This document shows, in pieces, positions 12,845 through 24,972 of a stretch of 64,000 bases of DNA. The stretch is from contig OX392535.1 of assembly GCA_947623455.1 (NCBI GenBank), forward strand, positions 38,464,688-38,528,687, read 5' to 3'. Source of the stretch: Mimachlamys varia. Taxonomy: Eukaryota > Mollusca > Bivalvia > Pectinida > Pectinidae. The notes under the pieces are model-generated. The model was given only the letters and a program-made list of their open reading frames with translations. It was not told where the DNA came from and ran no database searches. A program made the translations under genes and the position numbers. The first letter of the stretch is position 1. The number at the start of each line of letters is the position of its first letter.

Positions 12845-14917
12845 CTCGTCAAGAATAGAATCGTTGTCATCAAGAAAATCCTGGAATCTCACAACAGGGT
12901 TTGTTGTATCCAATGCGGCATACTGGGAGCTGCTGAATGGTTCCGTCTCCTTCCGGCGAGTCACTGCCATCTGATAGCGTGACCAAGACGCGGAAGGCTC
13001 ATTACCGTATCCTTCCGCCAATAGGGACTTTGTCATTCCGCGCGGCAACACGCGATACGACCTGTGTACGCCATATTTGTTGGTTGAGGCATTGTTGTAA
13101 AATGTAAGATACTTTGGTGAATTGAAATCATATTTGTAAGCAGCACTCAACTCATCTGGCTTTACGTCATGACTGAATTTGGTTTGGTGATATTTTTCCC
13201 CGTTGACTTTCGACCAATGGTTATCCACTGGGTCCGGCTTAATATCGAGAGTTGCAAAGCGGTTACTCGTACCCAGAACATCAAGGTCGACTTTGAAATG
13301 AATCAGATGATGGTGGAGACTTCCGACAATAAAATCGTTCAGACGGTATCCGTACGGACTCTCTTCCGGTCTGTAGAAGCTAGTAGATATAAAACCAGTA
13401 GAGACAACTCGAACTTCTAAAGCACCGTTTTGAAAAAAACGGAAGTCAATTATGTAATCGTAGTTCATGACGGTGAGGATGTTCCTAAAGACGAGAAGAA
13501 CGCTCTCCATCCCCTCATACGACGTCTGTGTTAGAGGTTCATAGTTGAAATGTCTGCGATGTGGATCTCCTGTGTTTAGTTCAAATACACAGAAAACATT
13601 TCGCGTAGTGAACGGTTCGTCGGATGTCTCCGTCAGAAACGAGGCATCGATGAATGTCGCGTGGGATGGACAATCTACTCCGGGCACGAGTGGACTAGCT
13701 TTCGGGCCAATCAGATCGCTAGAGTCGAAAAAATCCGCAAACATTTGAGCGGGGTTATTCGCCGAATAGAAAACGCACATCTCCTGTAGGCCTATCTCAT
13801 AAATGATTCGCTGTCCATCATACCGGATGTCGTAGACCTGTGGGCCGTACGCACTGGACATTCTGAAGTCAAATTGCCAGCGCATGTAGGTCACTTGATT
13901 GTATTGCACATTGTATCTCTTTCCATCTGGTTCCACTTGGGCAGGGTTTCTGAGAGGTTCGTCCCAGAACGGCTTACCGCGTTTTTCTGCCCTTGAGAAC
14001 GAAGTGTCATGATTTGGGTCAGGCCAAGATGATTGGGTGCTATTTATAAACACACGGGATTTCAAATCGTCTATTCCATCGTAGGTTGTACCTCTAAACC
14101 ACACCTTTTCAATAGCAAAATCTGAACTCACAGTTTTAACCAAAACAGCAAAGTCTAAATTGTTCAATAAATAGTTTTCTTTGTCACGACTTAGCCAGAA
14201 CCAAAACTTTCTAGTTTGCTCTCCACTGACAGCAGGTGACATTGAAGAGAAATAGGTGAGAATAAGACATTCGGAATCACAGTCAGAGAGAGCTGCACCA
14301 TAAAACGCATATATATGATCCCGGAGTTTCGTGTTGATTTCTTGCTCTGCAAAGCTTGTCGCCTTATCGTATTCAGCCATGTTAATAGGTCGTAGGATAA
14401 AAGGAACTGAAGAAGGTCTTCCAGGAACCTGTTTTATATACGTAGGGTTTGGAAGAGGACCAACTATTCTTTCAATAGCGTCAGGTGGATTTTTAGCACC
14501 TCGAAATATCGTCACAATTGCCTCCCTAGCTGGCTGTTGTCCTCCATTATCTAGATACTCTAATACGTCAGTCTTATTTGGAAGGTAGAGTTCGGCCAGA
14601 TAGCGGTAGTTGGTGTTGATTGTGTTATAGGGAGGCCGGGTGATGTTGAGGGATTCTTCCTGGGCTAGGTAAGACACAAGTCCTTGGATCTCAGCTTTCG
14701 TCAGGTCATGAAACACAGACGGCTCAGAGGGTTCGCCAAGTTGGACCTTACCGTGCTCCACGTATGGACGTTCATGTTCAGATGACTCGTTTTCCTTCTG
14801 GATTTCCGTCGCCAAGTATATTATCACGGCAAGGAATACCACTGACGTCAACAACAGGAACAAAGCCAGAAAGCGCCACCTGTTGGCTCGATCAACTTCT
14901 CCTTTTTCTTCGACCAT
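12845..14917 (-). CDS. Copper amine oxidase (membrane-anchored, semicarbazide-sensitive type), main exon
   Basis: Start chosen at the ATG at 14917-14915, four bases after an acceptor (TTTTTATTGCAG, AG at 14923-14922), so an upstream non-coding exon is implied. The 691 codons encode a short basic cytoplasmic tail, one membrane anchor (about residues 14-37, WRFLALFLLLTSVVFLAV...), then the amine oxidase N2/N3 and catalytic domains on the outside. Expected active-site residues are present: catalytic-base Asp about 398 (FFD), the topaquinone precursor Tyr 486 in MNYDY, and copper ligands His 535 and His 537 in GSLHHHLIHFKVDLDV. The third copper His is in the exon at 1-300. The family oxidises primary amines to aldehyde, peroxide and ammonia. 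The layout resembles AOC3-like enzymes. Exon end GACGAG|GTTTGT, phase 0. Reading past the donor adds only five residues before a stop. Confidence 0.97.
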
Positions 14918-15025
14918 TCTGCTGCAATAAAAAGTGAGTTTGTTATACAAAAGATATCCCGAAACGAGTTCATAAAATATCAAAATATCGAAAAGAGACA
15001 GCAAATGTGTTCTGCTGTTTTAAGG

Positions 15026-15340
15026 TCATCCGCGAAATCCAGGGGTGACGCTCACCCACGCTCTCCTCTACATCCCTGGAATATATCACGACACTACTGA
15101 AAGCACACTTAATCGCTAGCCTGATGCCTGTCTTTGGGAAATTGCAAAGGAGCCGCAACCGACTTCAAAGCTTGTCCATTTTTACCGATATGTGAACTGT
15201 TTTTGGTGTAAATTAAACAGCCTAACCATTATTCTTGCTTCGTCAACAAGGTGGCGTACACAGAACCTTCAGTTTTGCCATGACATATTACAGGGATGTA
15301 GAGATCGTAGGTGAGCATACCCCCAAGATATCGAGGAATT
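15026..15340. mobile_element. Palindromic MITE family B, copy 2
   Basis: Left end AATCCAGGGGTGACGCTCACC, right end GGTGAGCATACCCCCAAGATATCGAGG; internal CGACTTCAAAGCTTGTCC as in the other copies. It lies just upstream of the main amine oxidase exon, probably in its first intron or 5' flank. Confidence 0.75.
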
Positions 15341-15794
15341 CTTAAGGCCCTCCAAAACAGTATCTTATGTACTTTCTCAATGTTATTCGGAAGTAAAATG
15401 CAATAAAATTGAATGGAATGGAATAGAATTGAATCTAATAATAGGATCTACTTCAGATTGTGAATGCTTATTTTACAAAGGATAATATCTACGTCCAAAT
15501 TCATTATAAAGGTAGTATATGGTGTGTAGAAAAAAGAACTCATTGCTGCTGTGAATATCAAGAGATCAGTATAATCAATAAGTTTTGGTACCTTTCAGAT
15601 AATATCTGCAAAGGTCTTGTGTTTAACATGAAACAAATCTTGTTTGGATATTTCTGTCTACGTTATGCAGGTATAATTCAATTATTTCACATATATCTAG
15701 CTTCTAAGTTGTATAGTCGCCTTCTTGGTCTCATCGAGAAACATTTTGTATCGTTGTTTGATAAGAAGACTTTTTGAATATGCTCATCGCATGT
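15341..15794. other. Unannotated upstream sequence
   Basis: AT-rich; an open frame of 105 codons on the plus strand at 15460-15777 resembles nothing known and has AT-biased composition. No promoter motif could be assigned to the amine oxidase gene. Confidence 0.35.
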
Positions 15795-16285
15795 TGCAGT
15801 TGATTCGTTACTCTAGGGCTTGCTCTAAATCTAGTGATTTTCGTGATAAATATCGGCTGCGCTGACGACCAGACTAACAATACAGAGACTTGAGAGACAC
15901 GGCTTGACGGAGACTAAGGACACGTTTCATGGTAGCCACATTGGTCTCATTGGGAATTTGTTTTGTATCTTTGAATATGCTCATTAGTATTCATTAGTAT
16001 GCTAACATGTTGTGATTGATAAGAATGACTCGGTACCGTCTTTGAGGACTTGATTTTTACTTAAATGTGAACATGAAGCAGAAGACACTTACTCTTCTGG
16101 AACACGTGGTCTTATTCTATTTTTTGTACAAGTGACTGCATGTAAAAGAAAATCCCTTTGTTCATAGTTTACCCCTACGTTAATCGATTTTAAGTTCGGA
16201 TAATAGTTTTGTTGACTTTCAGTTATTTTCTCTGATTTTCCCTCTTAATCACAATTTTATCGATGTATTTTGTTTTCGAAATTTC
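15795..16285 (+). mobile_element. Interspersed repeat family C, copy 3 (longest uninterrupted)
   Basis: About 490 bp from GTTGATTCGTTACTCTAGGG to TTTCTCTGATTTT. It contains all landmarks: GTGATTTTCGTGATAAAT, TTGAGGACTTGATTTTTAC, GAAGCAGAAGACACTTACTC, TGGTCTTATTCT, TTTGTTCATAGTTTACCCC and AATCGATTTTAAGTTCGG. Best reference for the family in this window. Confidence 0.65.
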
Positions 16286-16971
16286 CAAGAGATACAGAAG
16301 CTTATTCCAATAATGATTTCTTTAAATTGTAACAATTTGAAAGTCATAACTATGTTGTAATCTTCAAACATGATTACAATTTCAGTTTCATCTGCAAATA
16401 TCCATTCTACACTTTTTAAGTTTCAAAGACGTTACATAATCAAAACTATTTTGATTCGTATTTTTGTCGGGTTTTTATGTGTATCATTTCTATGCTAGTT
16501 TAGCTGTCACTAAAAGATACTCCATGCCGTGTTTTTTTTTCTAATCTGCTAGATCAAGCAATAAAGTCAGAATATAAGATACACCATGAGTGTTCCGGAA
16601 GGCTGATACATACCTTTTAAAGGTACTTACTCATACATTACGTTTTCGCAGTTATATTTACGCGTTGCAGGATATAATTCACATCCTCGTCTTGGTAAAT
16701 GAACGCATCGCCTCACACTATCGCCATTTATTACCATACTTATATATGTTTTAAAAAATTGCCCTTTTATATCCAGCAAAAAAAACCCCACTATGATGTG
16801 AAATATTACTTTAATGTATACGCATCACTGTATATGATTTATAATGTCTACTTTATATTCACTGGACTGCAAAAAATTAATATGTTAAACACACAGTAAT
16901 TGTAAATAGTTAGCCAATTTGACACCAAAATACAGCTTACTGATCTGACACTCGACAGGTGTACGCATGTA
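16286..16971. other. Unannotated AT-rich sequence
   Basis: No supported feature seen on either strand. Confidence 0.35.
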
Positions 16972-17200
16972 CAGTGGAATACACCCCAGGTGACTTTGTG
17001 TTTGGTCGGTGGTCTGAGTAGTGAGGTGAAGCAAAAGTGGTATTTGAAACTTTTCAAAACTGGTCTTAATAGCGAGGTGGTCTTAATAGTGAAGCTTGAA
17101 ATACAAAGACATATAGAAGATTTTTTCGGAACAGAAATGAAGTGGTCTTAATAGCGAGGTGGTCTTAATTCTGAGGTGGTCTTTAAGCGAGCTTTCACTG
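16972..17200. mobile_element. Tc1/mariner- or pogo-like MITE with TA target site
   Basis: The element starts CAGTGGAA and ends TTTCACTG, with TA immediately outside each end (16970-16971 and 17201-17202). Internal subrepeats GTGGTCTTAATAGCGAGGTG recur. CAGTG termini with TA duplication are typical of Tc1/mariner and pogo-like elements. It is 229 bp and non-coding. Confidence 0.7.
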
Positions 17201-17677
17201 TACAAATAAAAGAATTGGAAAAAAACGCAGAATGATAAATACATTCTGGTTACATTTAACCTTTGTAGAAAAAACGAAACAAAGTTAATCCCAGACATTA
17301 GCTTCAAATTTTTAATTTTATGAACACTATACGATGCATATTTATCGAGTTGATTTCAGATTCTGACCTATGACGCCATAGTGACCATATTTCACAAGTC
17401 ACAATGAACCCGGTAATGTATGACCTACATTTTGAACAACCAATGGAAAAGATTAGGGTAGCCGGAACCCGTATGTTTGATGGTGAAAATAACAACGCAT
17501 GCTTGAGTATAATAATAAAAAGTTGCACATGATGCGTCGAAATAAAATATGCCAGTCATGAACAATTTCACAGTATGGGAAGACGTACCCTAAATCCAGA
17601 GATGGGTCCAGGGAAATAACTCGTAGCTGTTAGTGGTAAAGACTGTATACTTTATTGAGGCGAATTACGGAAAACGC

Positions 17678-17747
17678 CACCTTCACTAGCCAAGGGTTAC
17701 GATCCGCACACTTATCTTCATGATCTTAACCCTTGGCTAGTGAAGTG
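17678..17747. mobile_element. 70-bp foldback element with 9-bp target duplication
   Basis: Arms CACCTTCACTAGCCAAGGGT and, inverted, CACTTCACTAGCCAAGGGTT surround a short loop. The 9 bases GGAAAACGC occur directly on both sides (17669-17677 and 17748-17756), as expected for a recent insertion. Confidence 0.75.
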
Positions 17748-17756
17748 GGAAAACGC

Positions 17757-18391
17757 TCGTATGAAGGGTTTTTCTCAAAAGACGTGTCTCCATTAGATAT
17801 GCAGGCGACTGGGTAAACCTTTATCCACAATATAATCTAAATAGACACCATTATAGTCATAGAAAAATGAAATCAGCAAAAAAGATACTATTGACAGCGT
17901 TTCTCGTGCTCAATAATGAACAAAAAATTACATAAGGTATACAGCTCCATATATTTAACATATACTCTGAAGATATGAATCTACATTTGACATTTTAAAA
18001 AAAATTTAAGTGTACGTACGCTACATTTACTTTGTAAAAAGGTTTCAAGCTAATGGCATACAAAACTATATAGAAACCAACATGAAATTGATTTTGGTAT
18101 ATAACTATTTGAGTTCCACTTGGGTGATACGAATCTCTTCAACACTCAAGATCGACAATGAATTACCCTTTCACTACGGTAAACAGATCAGTGAATAGCA
18201 GGAGAATTGGAGAGAACTAATATAGGCTATGCCTGTTGTTTGATCCTTTTTCCATTTTGAAATAAAGTTTGTTGAAATGAATGAATAGCAAAGTCAAAAT
18301 GATTGATGTAATGTCGTAAGTACATGTACAGGGTGTTCCAAAAAAACCATGTCCAAAATGTGTACGGCTGTATCGTCGTCTCCCCTTCACA
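17757..18391. other. Unannotated AT-rich sequence
   Basis: Nothing recognised; 18320-18391 (GGGTGTTCCAAAAAAACCATG...) may be an extension of the adjacent family A copy. Confidence 0.35.
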
Positions 18392-18728
18392 TGATACTTT
18401 TGAGGTTTACTGGACCCTCCATAGCCACAGTTAATCTCATTTGAGTAGTGGCACGGTACTTAATATACACATTTCGTAGTACACGATTTGCAATTATACA
18501 GAACTAGTTTAATTTTACTTCGAAATTCATAAATTAAAGGGGTTTTACGCACCTGACCCTTCTGCCTCTACATTAGTTTAGACATTTTGGATTCCAACCT
18601 TTTGGCCCCTAGCACCACTGAAGAGTCCTAGAAGGACGAAACAGCTGTTTACTGTATACTGCTTCGGCATACTGTATCTATTACTAAATTTAAAAGTTTT
18701 AGCACATGTGTGTGTTACGTCATCTTTA
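18392..18728 (-). mobile_element. Interspersed repeat family A, copy 2
   Basis: Reverse orientation; full set of landmarks from TTTACTGGACCCTCCATAGCC to ACATGTGTGTGTTACGTCAT. Confidence 0.75.
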
Positions 18729-19536
18729 CAAACTCCCAATGCATTTGAGAGAATAGGTACAAAATAACGATGACGTCAATATGCCTTTTTATTATAGCAT
18801 CTTCGACATTGTCAAAATCATATAATCACCTTTTTTTTAAGATAAAAGTTGTTATTGCGGATTAAGTATCTGAGAAATAATGTCTGATGTTATAACTTCA
18901 TCCAATTAGGAGAAAAATAAGGATTTTTTTTATTAAAACGTGCAAAACAATTGCCAGAAACTTTAGAGTCGGGTGGAGCTTGTGATTGGTAAAAAAGGAG
19001 GACATCTTGAATACATCACATATTGCATGATGGGTCAAAATGACGTTGCATGACATTCTCTGAAATTTTCAATACTTGTAGAATTTTGTAATTTTTATTA
19101 AAAATAGCCAACCTGTAAAATTGATACTACTCTTTGATCTAATGACGTCATATTTTCATGTTCCATTGTTTTATTGTTTTTATAATGTCGAAAACTCGGG
19201 ACAAGTTTTTTGGAGCATCCCGTACTTACTATTGATACCAGTTAAGAAGAATTACACAAACATAGCGTTTACTTTTCACTTTCAGACTAGGAACTATTAC
19301 CTTGGCAGTGTGTTTATATATATAATGTAAATGGGTGATTATGACCTTGTGAGCGTAACATAACTAGTTTTCTAACACACTAGGTGAGTGAAATTCAACT
19401 CTCAGAGTATCAAATAATCATTACAACTGTTAAATAACTTTTTGTTTATACCACACGTGGAATAAACTCTAAACGCATTTTGATTGGCTGACATGACCGG
19501 AACAACAACTCGTTGTGTAACCTCTGTCTACTTCAT
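18729..19536. other. Unannotated sequence
   Basis: AT-rich, no feature supported. Confidence 0.35.
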
Positions 19537-19870
19537 CATGCTCGATATCAAGGGGTTACGCTCACCTACGCTCTCTACACCCGAGGAATATGTCATGGCA
19601 AAACTGAAGGCTCTGTGTGCGCCGCCTTGTTGATGAGGCAATCAAACTGCTTCAACCCTTTGATGTACATCAAAAGAATCTCGTGGTCACATAACGGTAA
19701 ATATTGACAAGCTTTGAAGACAAAATGTGAGTCCTTTGTAATCTTCAAGGGACGGGCATGAAGCCAAGCAATTGGTCAGTTTTGTTTTACCTGAACGTGC
19801 CTTCAGTTTTGCAGTGACATATTCCAGGTGTGTAGAGAGCGTAGGTGATTGCAACCTGGATATCGAGGAT
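19537..19870. mobile_element. Palindromic MITE family B, copy 3
   Basis: Ends CTCGATATCAAGGGGTTACG and (inverted) CTCGATATCCAGGTTGCAAT; inside these are inverted copies of CTACGCTCTCTACACC, ATGTCATGGCAAAACTGAAGG. One of the best preserved copies. Confidence 0.8.
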
Positions 19871-19888
19871 GCCCACAATGTGACATAT

Positions 19889-20150
19889 CTAAAGATCACG
19901 TAACACACACATCTTTTAAATTCAGTAATATATACAGTATACCGAAAAAAAATGAATAAAACTACGTCATACAGCTGTTTCGTCCTCCTGGGACTCTCAG
20001 TGATACTAGGGGCCAAAAAGTGGGAATCCAAAATGTCTAAACTAATATAGAATCGGAAGGGTCAGGTGCGTGAAACCCTTTTATTTTATGAATTTAGAAG
20101 TAAAATTAAACTAACTCTATATAATTTCAAAACATGTACCTAATATCTAA
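19889..20150 (+). mobile_element. Interspersed repeat family A, copy 3
   Basis: From GATCACGTAACACACACATC to AATTTCAAAACATGTACC; the 3' third of the family is missing. Confidence 0.7.
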
Positions 20151-20195
20151 AGTTATAACACACAGTACGTTTGTTTTACGCTTCAACAAAGTTGT

Positions 20196-20335
20196 GAGTC
20201 AAGGGTTAAATTATACCAGAGTCAAGGGTTAAATTATACCAGAGTCAGGGGTTAAATTATACCAGAGTCAGGGGTTAAATTATACCAGAGTCAGGGGTTA
20301 AATTATACCAGAGTCAGGGGTTAAATTATACCAGA
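20196..20335. repeat. 23-bp tandem repeat, six copies
   Basis: Unit GAGTCAGGGGTTAAATTATA plus CCA, six nearly identical copies; the first two read TCAAGGG. Confidence 0.97.
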
Positions 20336-20483
20336 GATTGATATGTAATATATTGGACCATAAATGATACTGATACCACATGGTCTATTTGTATGATGTT
20401 GTACTCTAAATTAAAAACCGAACCGTACATTCCAGAGGATGCCTTAGTGATAACCTGTATTTCTAGCTCTGAAAGATGCCGTA

Positions 20484-20734
20484 ATGAACATGCATGTGCT
20501 TCACATTTTATATCATCAAGTAATAGATACAGTATGCCGAAATATTTACTCTACCTCATCAGATGATTCGTCCGTCTAGGTGCCAAAAGGTGAAACTCGA
20601 AATTTTCTAAATTAATGTAGAAGCAGATACGGCAGATGCATACACCCCCTTTAAATGATGAATTTAGATAAAATAAAATAATACTGTATGATTTCAAATC
20701 GTGTACTACGAAAGTGTGTATATTATGTATATGG
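20484..20734 (+). mobile_element. Interspersed repeat family A, copy 4, left part
   Basis: From AATGAACATGCATGTGCTTC to GTGTGTATATTATGTA; the family continues after the SINE at 20738-21196, with TGCACCATGACACTACTCAAG to GTGGCTATGAAG at 21197-21242. The SINE therefore landed inside this copy. Confidence 0.7.
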
Positions 20735-20737
20735 GCG

Positions 20738-21196
20738 GATTGGTCGAGTGGGTAACACTCCGGCCTTCCATGCAGGCGGCCGGGGGCCGATCCCCGAAAT
20801 TGTCATACGCATAGAATATTCAGAGAAAGTGTTTTTCTCCTGACCACACAACTCCAACAACCCAGGTGGAGTATAAAATGGTCTGGGGTGGGTGTTGCAG
20901 TATCTGTGCTGTAGGATTCAAGTGAGGTGGCACTCTAAAAGATGTGGTTGGAGATTTATCTCCAGCACACACGCATACATACACACACATAGGGAGATTC
21001 TAGCCAGGTGGTATAGGACGAGGAGTTTGCGTCTGATAGGGCAGTTCCTGCGAACTCCTCAAAATTGTATATGAATTATGTGTTAATTGTAATGATAAAA
21101 ATCGTATATATGCGTACTGTAAAGCGCTTTAGAGTGATTTATGCTAACTAGATAGCTAGGGCGTTATATCAAATGTTGTTTATTTATTTTATTTAT
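20738..21196 (+). mobile_element. tRNA-derived SINE
   Basis: Head GGGCGGATTGGTCGAGTGGG contains an A-box-like TGGTCGAGTGG; about 40 bp later GGGGGCCGATCCCCG serves as a B box, so the head is a degenerate tRNA (RNA polymerase III promoter). The body ends GTAAAGCGCTTTAGAGTGAT...GGGCGTTATATCAAA followed by TTTATTTATTTTATTTATT. This tail type is shared by many invertebrate SINEs. It interrupts family A copy 4. Confidence 0.8.
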
Positions 21197-21334
21197 TGAT
21201 GCACCATGACACTACTCAAGTGAGATCTGTGGCTATGAAGACACGAGCAAACACTCTGAACAAATCTAACAGTGAACTTGGAGACAAACGAAATCGTACA
21301 ACTAAGGAATCGAGGACACCGTTTCATCTTGTCG

Positions 21335-21534
21335 TTTTCTACTTTTTAGTCCCCGAGGTTTAGTTGAGCTTCCATAGCCATAGTTAATCTCATTTGAGTA
21401 GTGGCACGGTATATTATATACACATTTTCGTAGTACACGATTTGAAATTATACAGAACCACTTTAAGTTTACTTCTAAATAAATAAATTAAAGGGGTCTT
21501 ACGCATCTGACCGAAGTGCTTCTACATTAGTTAA
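21335..21534 (-). mobile_element. Interspersed repeat family A, copy 5, first part
   Basis: Reverse orientation, from TTTAGTCCCCGAGGTTTAG to CTTCTACATTAGTTAA. It breaks exactly at TTAA (21531-21534) and resumes at 25835. Confidence 0.8.
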
Positions 21535-22885
21535 AGGATTTGTGCAACGATAAATGAAAATTTTATATTTGATAAAAGTATTATTGTTAAACCATAATAA
21601 CATGCCCTGACGATCGCGCGGGGTCTGGTTTTCTTACATTGACACGAAATTCGGGCCATACGCCTTGGACCTCTCAAGCGAAACTAGAGATAATGAGTTC
21701 GTCGGTCACGTGATCGCGTGACGTCATCTTAGTCCAAGGACTCCTCAATCTAACCTTACCTGGTTACATTCTTATATTAGGTCCGCTGATTACCGACCTA
21801 AAATACTGTAAGTTTGGCAACATTCAGCATGCAAGATACGTAGAGTTTACCTTGATATTTTATCCACATAAAAAAAAATGTTTATAGAGCTAAAGAATTA
21901 TTTGTCGCTTTCAGAGACGGACAAGTAGACATACCAGGGAAAGCGACATCAGCATAGAAAACATTGTCAACACGCATATGTTACTTCGACTCGAAAAAAT
22001 GTGAAATACAATCTAACTATCTAAAAATGCTATTGTAAATTCTATATGTATTCGGTTTAAATACGAACAAACGAAATCAGGACCCCATAAATATACATTA
22101 TATATTACATCATGTATATATTAACACGGTACAATTATGACAGGGAATTCACAGCATGAATAATAATATGTATCATGTCTTTTTACGGAATTAAATTGCA
22201 AGGTCGGGATCACGCTAGATAAATGTCAATATGAAAGTACTTATTTTCATTTATTTTACGTCAGCTCAGAAATGCAAACAATTTTAAGATGTGATTATTT
22301 TAGTTGTGGTACGGAACATTCCCATCTTCGATTTGCTTCAGAAAAACCGGACTTTCGATAGTATTCCCTTGTCGATCTCTGCGTGGGATAATTCGGGAAT
22401 TCGAAGAAGGAAATATCGCTTCTTTATTAATATTATAAGCTCCATGTCGGTGACAGTTTTTACCTATCCATCGCAAAGATTGTACTACCAACGTTTTTTT
22501 TCTAATTCATATTTTTTTCAATGAATACAAAATATACAATGTATGTATAGAGGGCGTAATAATGTACATCGCAATGTGCATTTAATTATTATCTGAGAGA
22601 ATTTGACAGGGTGTCAAGCTATTGTATACCTTTCTTAATGTGTTTATTGACCAGAAGTATGTACCGATCGTCTTTTTACCTCTACCGGCCGCCGCGCATC
22701 CCTTTGATATCACAGGTAAGTCATTTCACACCTGTGATGACCTCAGGGGTTATTTGCATTAGGTAACTAGCAAAGATGAAGCTGAAAAATTTATGAAATA
22801 TCTAAAGCTCACATTAATGATAATATTTTAAAAAAAGGTTCATTATTGTAACTCGGATATAGCCACCCTGGACGTTCGATCGACA

Positions 22886-22904
22886 CCCCCCCCCCCCCCC
22901 CCCC
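22886..22904. repeat. Poly-C tract (19 C)
   Basis: Uninterrupted run of C within the 4.3-kb element; length likely variable. Confidence 0.95.
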
Positions 22905-23721
22905 AACACACACAAATAAATAAAGATTTTACTGGAAAGTTATTATTCGGGTATTTGCTTTCTATAACCCACATATAAACATACAACCACGGACCTAGAT
23001 AGCAAAATCTAATCCAATTCCGTGATACATTTGAACACTAAATAAAACTAAATAAAATAATGTTGGATTTACATTTCATCCTATTTTCAGAATCTTGTAC
23101 GTGGAATTTTCAATACACCGTACAAGTACAAATTAGGCCCCGATTACAAACTATTTTACACGTACCGTAAAATGCGAAAATAATTTGGAGATAAACATTA
23201 ATTCTGGTTATTTTCGTCAAATTGGTATAAACATAAAGATGGTTGCCTGGTTTACTGTACGTGTGTATCGTTTTTATGACTCTGGTACGGGTTTCGTCGT
23301 CCTGACTGATGTCAGTATATATAGCAGTATAAAGGTAAAATGTCACCATCTACCTGTCTTATCCAGGTGAATTCACTGACCAATCAACTAATTAGTGTCA
23401 CGCCTGTGTTAGATCACTAATCCCCTGTGAATGGCACGCCCGTGATTGGTAATGTTTCGACGGTTCATTCCCACTCAGCCAACATCTTAAAACAACATAA
23501 CCTGTATTTAACTGGACAAATCTGAGTATAGTCTGTTTCAATATATTTACAAGTATAAATCACCTTTTCTTTTATTTCCAAGTTAAACTAAATAAGTCAA
23601 CTACAATAAAAGATACTTCGTAATTAAAAAAAAATGAAAAAGATACTTTGTGATTGAAAAAAATATAAAAGAATGATAAAAAAATTCATAATAAACAATT
23701 TCACCAAAAACATAATTATAC

Positions 23722-23754
23722 CACCGACTTTAGATTGCATAATCTAAGTCTGTG
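23722..23754. mobile_element. Micro-hairpin family 2, insertion a (33 bp)
   Basis: CACCGACTTTAGATT ... AATCTAAGTCTGTG. Flanked by a perfect 7-bp direct repeat ATTATAC (23715-23721 and 23755-23761). Confidence 0.75.
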
Positions 23755-23774
23755 ATTATACCATTATTTTTTAT

Positions 23775-23799
23775 CAGAGACGTATATTGTATGTCTTTG
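23775..23799. mobile_element. Micro-hairpin family 1, insertion a (25 bp)
   Basis: CAGAGACGTATA ... TATGTCTTTG. Flanks TTTTTTAT and TTTTTTAC agree at 7 of 8 bases, but the flanks are T-rich, so this duplication alone is weak. Confidence 0.55.
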
Positions 23800-24211
23800 T
23801 TTTTTACATTAAATCACGGAACTTTATTAAATGCTATTTAAGGCCGAAATTACGAATGTAAAATATATATAGAAACAATGAATAATTATTCACTCTAAAT
23901 TTTAGTGAACCAATTTGCACTTTAAAATTCTAATTTTAGGGTTTTTTTATTTTCTAATTTTCAAATAATCATCTTGTACTTAGACTGTAATAAACAACTA
24001 TATTTGTTTCATACTGGCAAACACTCAGATAACAGTTGGTTACCTGGAAAATGGTAGGAGATGGATTCATATTCGGTTCCAGATGGATTCAAATTTTTAG
24101 TGAAATTATTTTTATACATATATTCAAAACGTCATAAAAACCTTTTAAAATTTAACTTAGATGGTTTCAACTAAATACTGTTTTAAGCAAGGAAGAAGTT
24201 GTAAGTGCTCT

Positions 24212-24239
24212 CACGGACTTAGATTAGTCTAAGTCCGTG
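24212..24239. mobile_element. Micro-hairpin family 2, insertion b (28 bp)
   Basis: Arms CACGGACTTAGA and TCTAAGTCCGTG are perfect complements around a 4-nt loop. Perfect 7-bp direct repeat GTGCTCT on both sides (24205-24211 and 24240-24246). Confidence 0.8.
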
Positions 24240-24938
24240 GTGCTCTTGAGCTTCACAAATCAAATAAATTATGATCTGATGAAAAAATCAGTTACGTTGT
24301 ATCAATAATCAATCTATATGTCAAACTATTTTATTTCATTTTTAATAGGGGTAAGAACCGGAACAGTTGCTAGCAGGAAACATATATAAAGCATTGTAAA
24401 ATTAAACTGGCTTTCGAAAGAATTACTGGATAATGTTTCTATTTCATGTTAACAGCAAAATTACAATATCATAAACAATGTGTATCAAAGAATTATACTT
24501 GAACTTTGACTATTATGGGATTGAGACAAGTGATCAGGGCACCAGAGTATTTGTTCTAATTTATTTGTTTGTTCATTTTTATCTTTCATTTTGGAGATTT
24601 TTTATCAAAAAGTATGATTCAATGCATAGTAATGAAAGTAATTAATTCAAAAAATGAACTTATGAAAATATCTGTACTCAAATGAAACAAAGTTTATTCT
24701 ATACATTCTAAAACTTCTTAAGCTAGCGAATATTATAAATGCTGGAAATTTAAGGTATCATTAATAAAACAAAATCTAAGGTATTTTCCAAAGTTTAGAC
24801 AGTTTTTACTTAAACTTTATGAGGTTTAAACAAGAATTCCACAGAATATAATGCAATTACTGCCTGTGTGACCAACAGAAGAAAGATTATGAGACAGTTA
24901 TATGCACTTTTTAATTATGAAATGTTATTCATGTAAAC

Positions 24939-24972
24939 CAGAGACGTATAAAGCCATTTTTATACGTCTCTG
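24939..24972. mobile_element. Micro-hairpin family 1, insertion b (34 bp)
   Basis: CAGAGACGTATAAA ... TTTATACGTCTCTG, perfect 14-bp arms. Flanks TGTAAAC (24932-24938) and TGTGAAC (24973-24979) match at 6 of 7. Confidence 0.75.
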
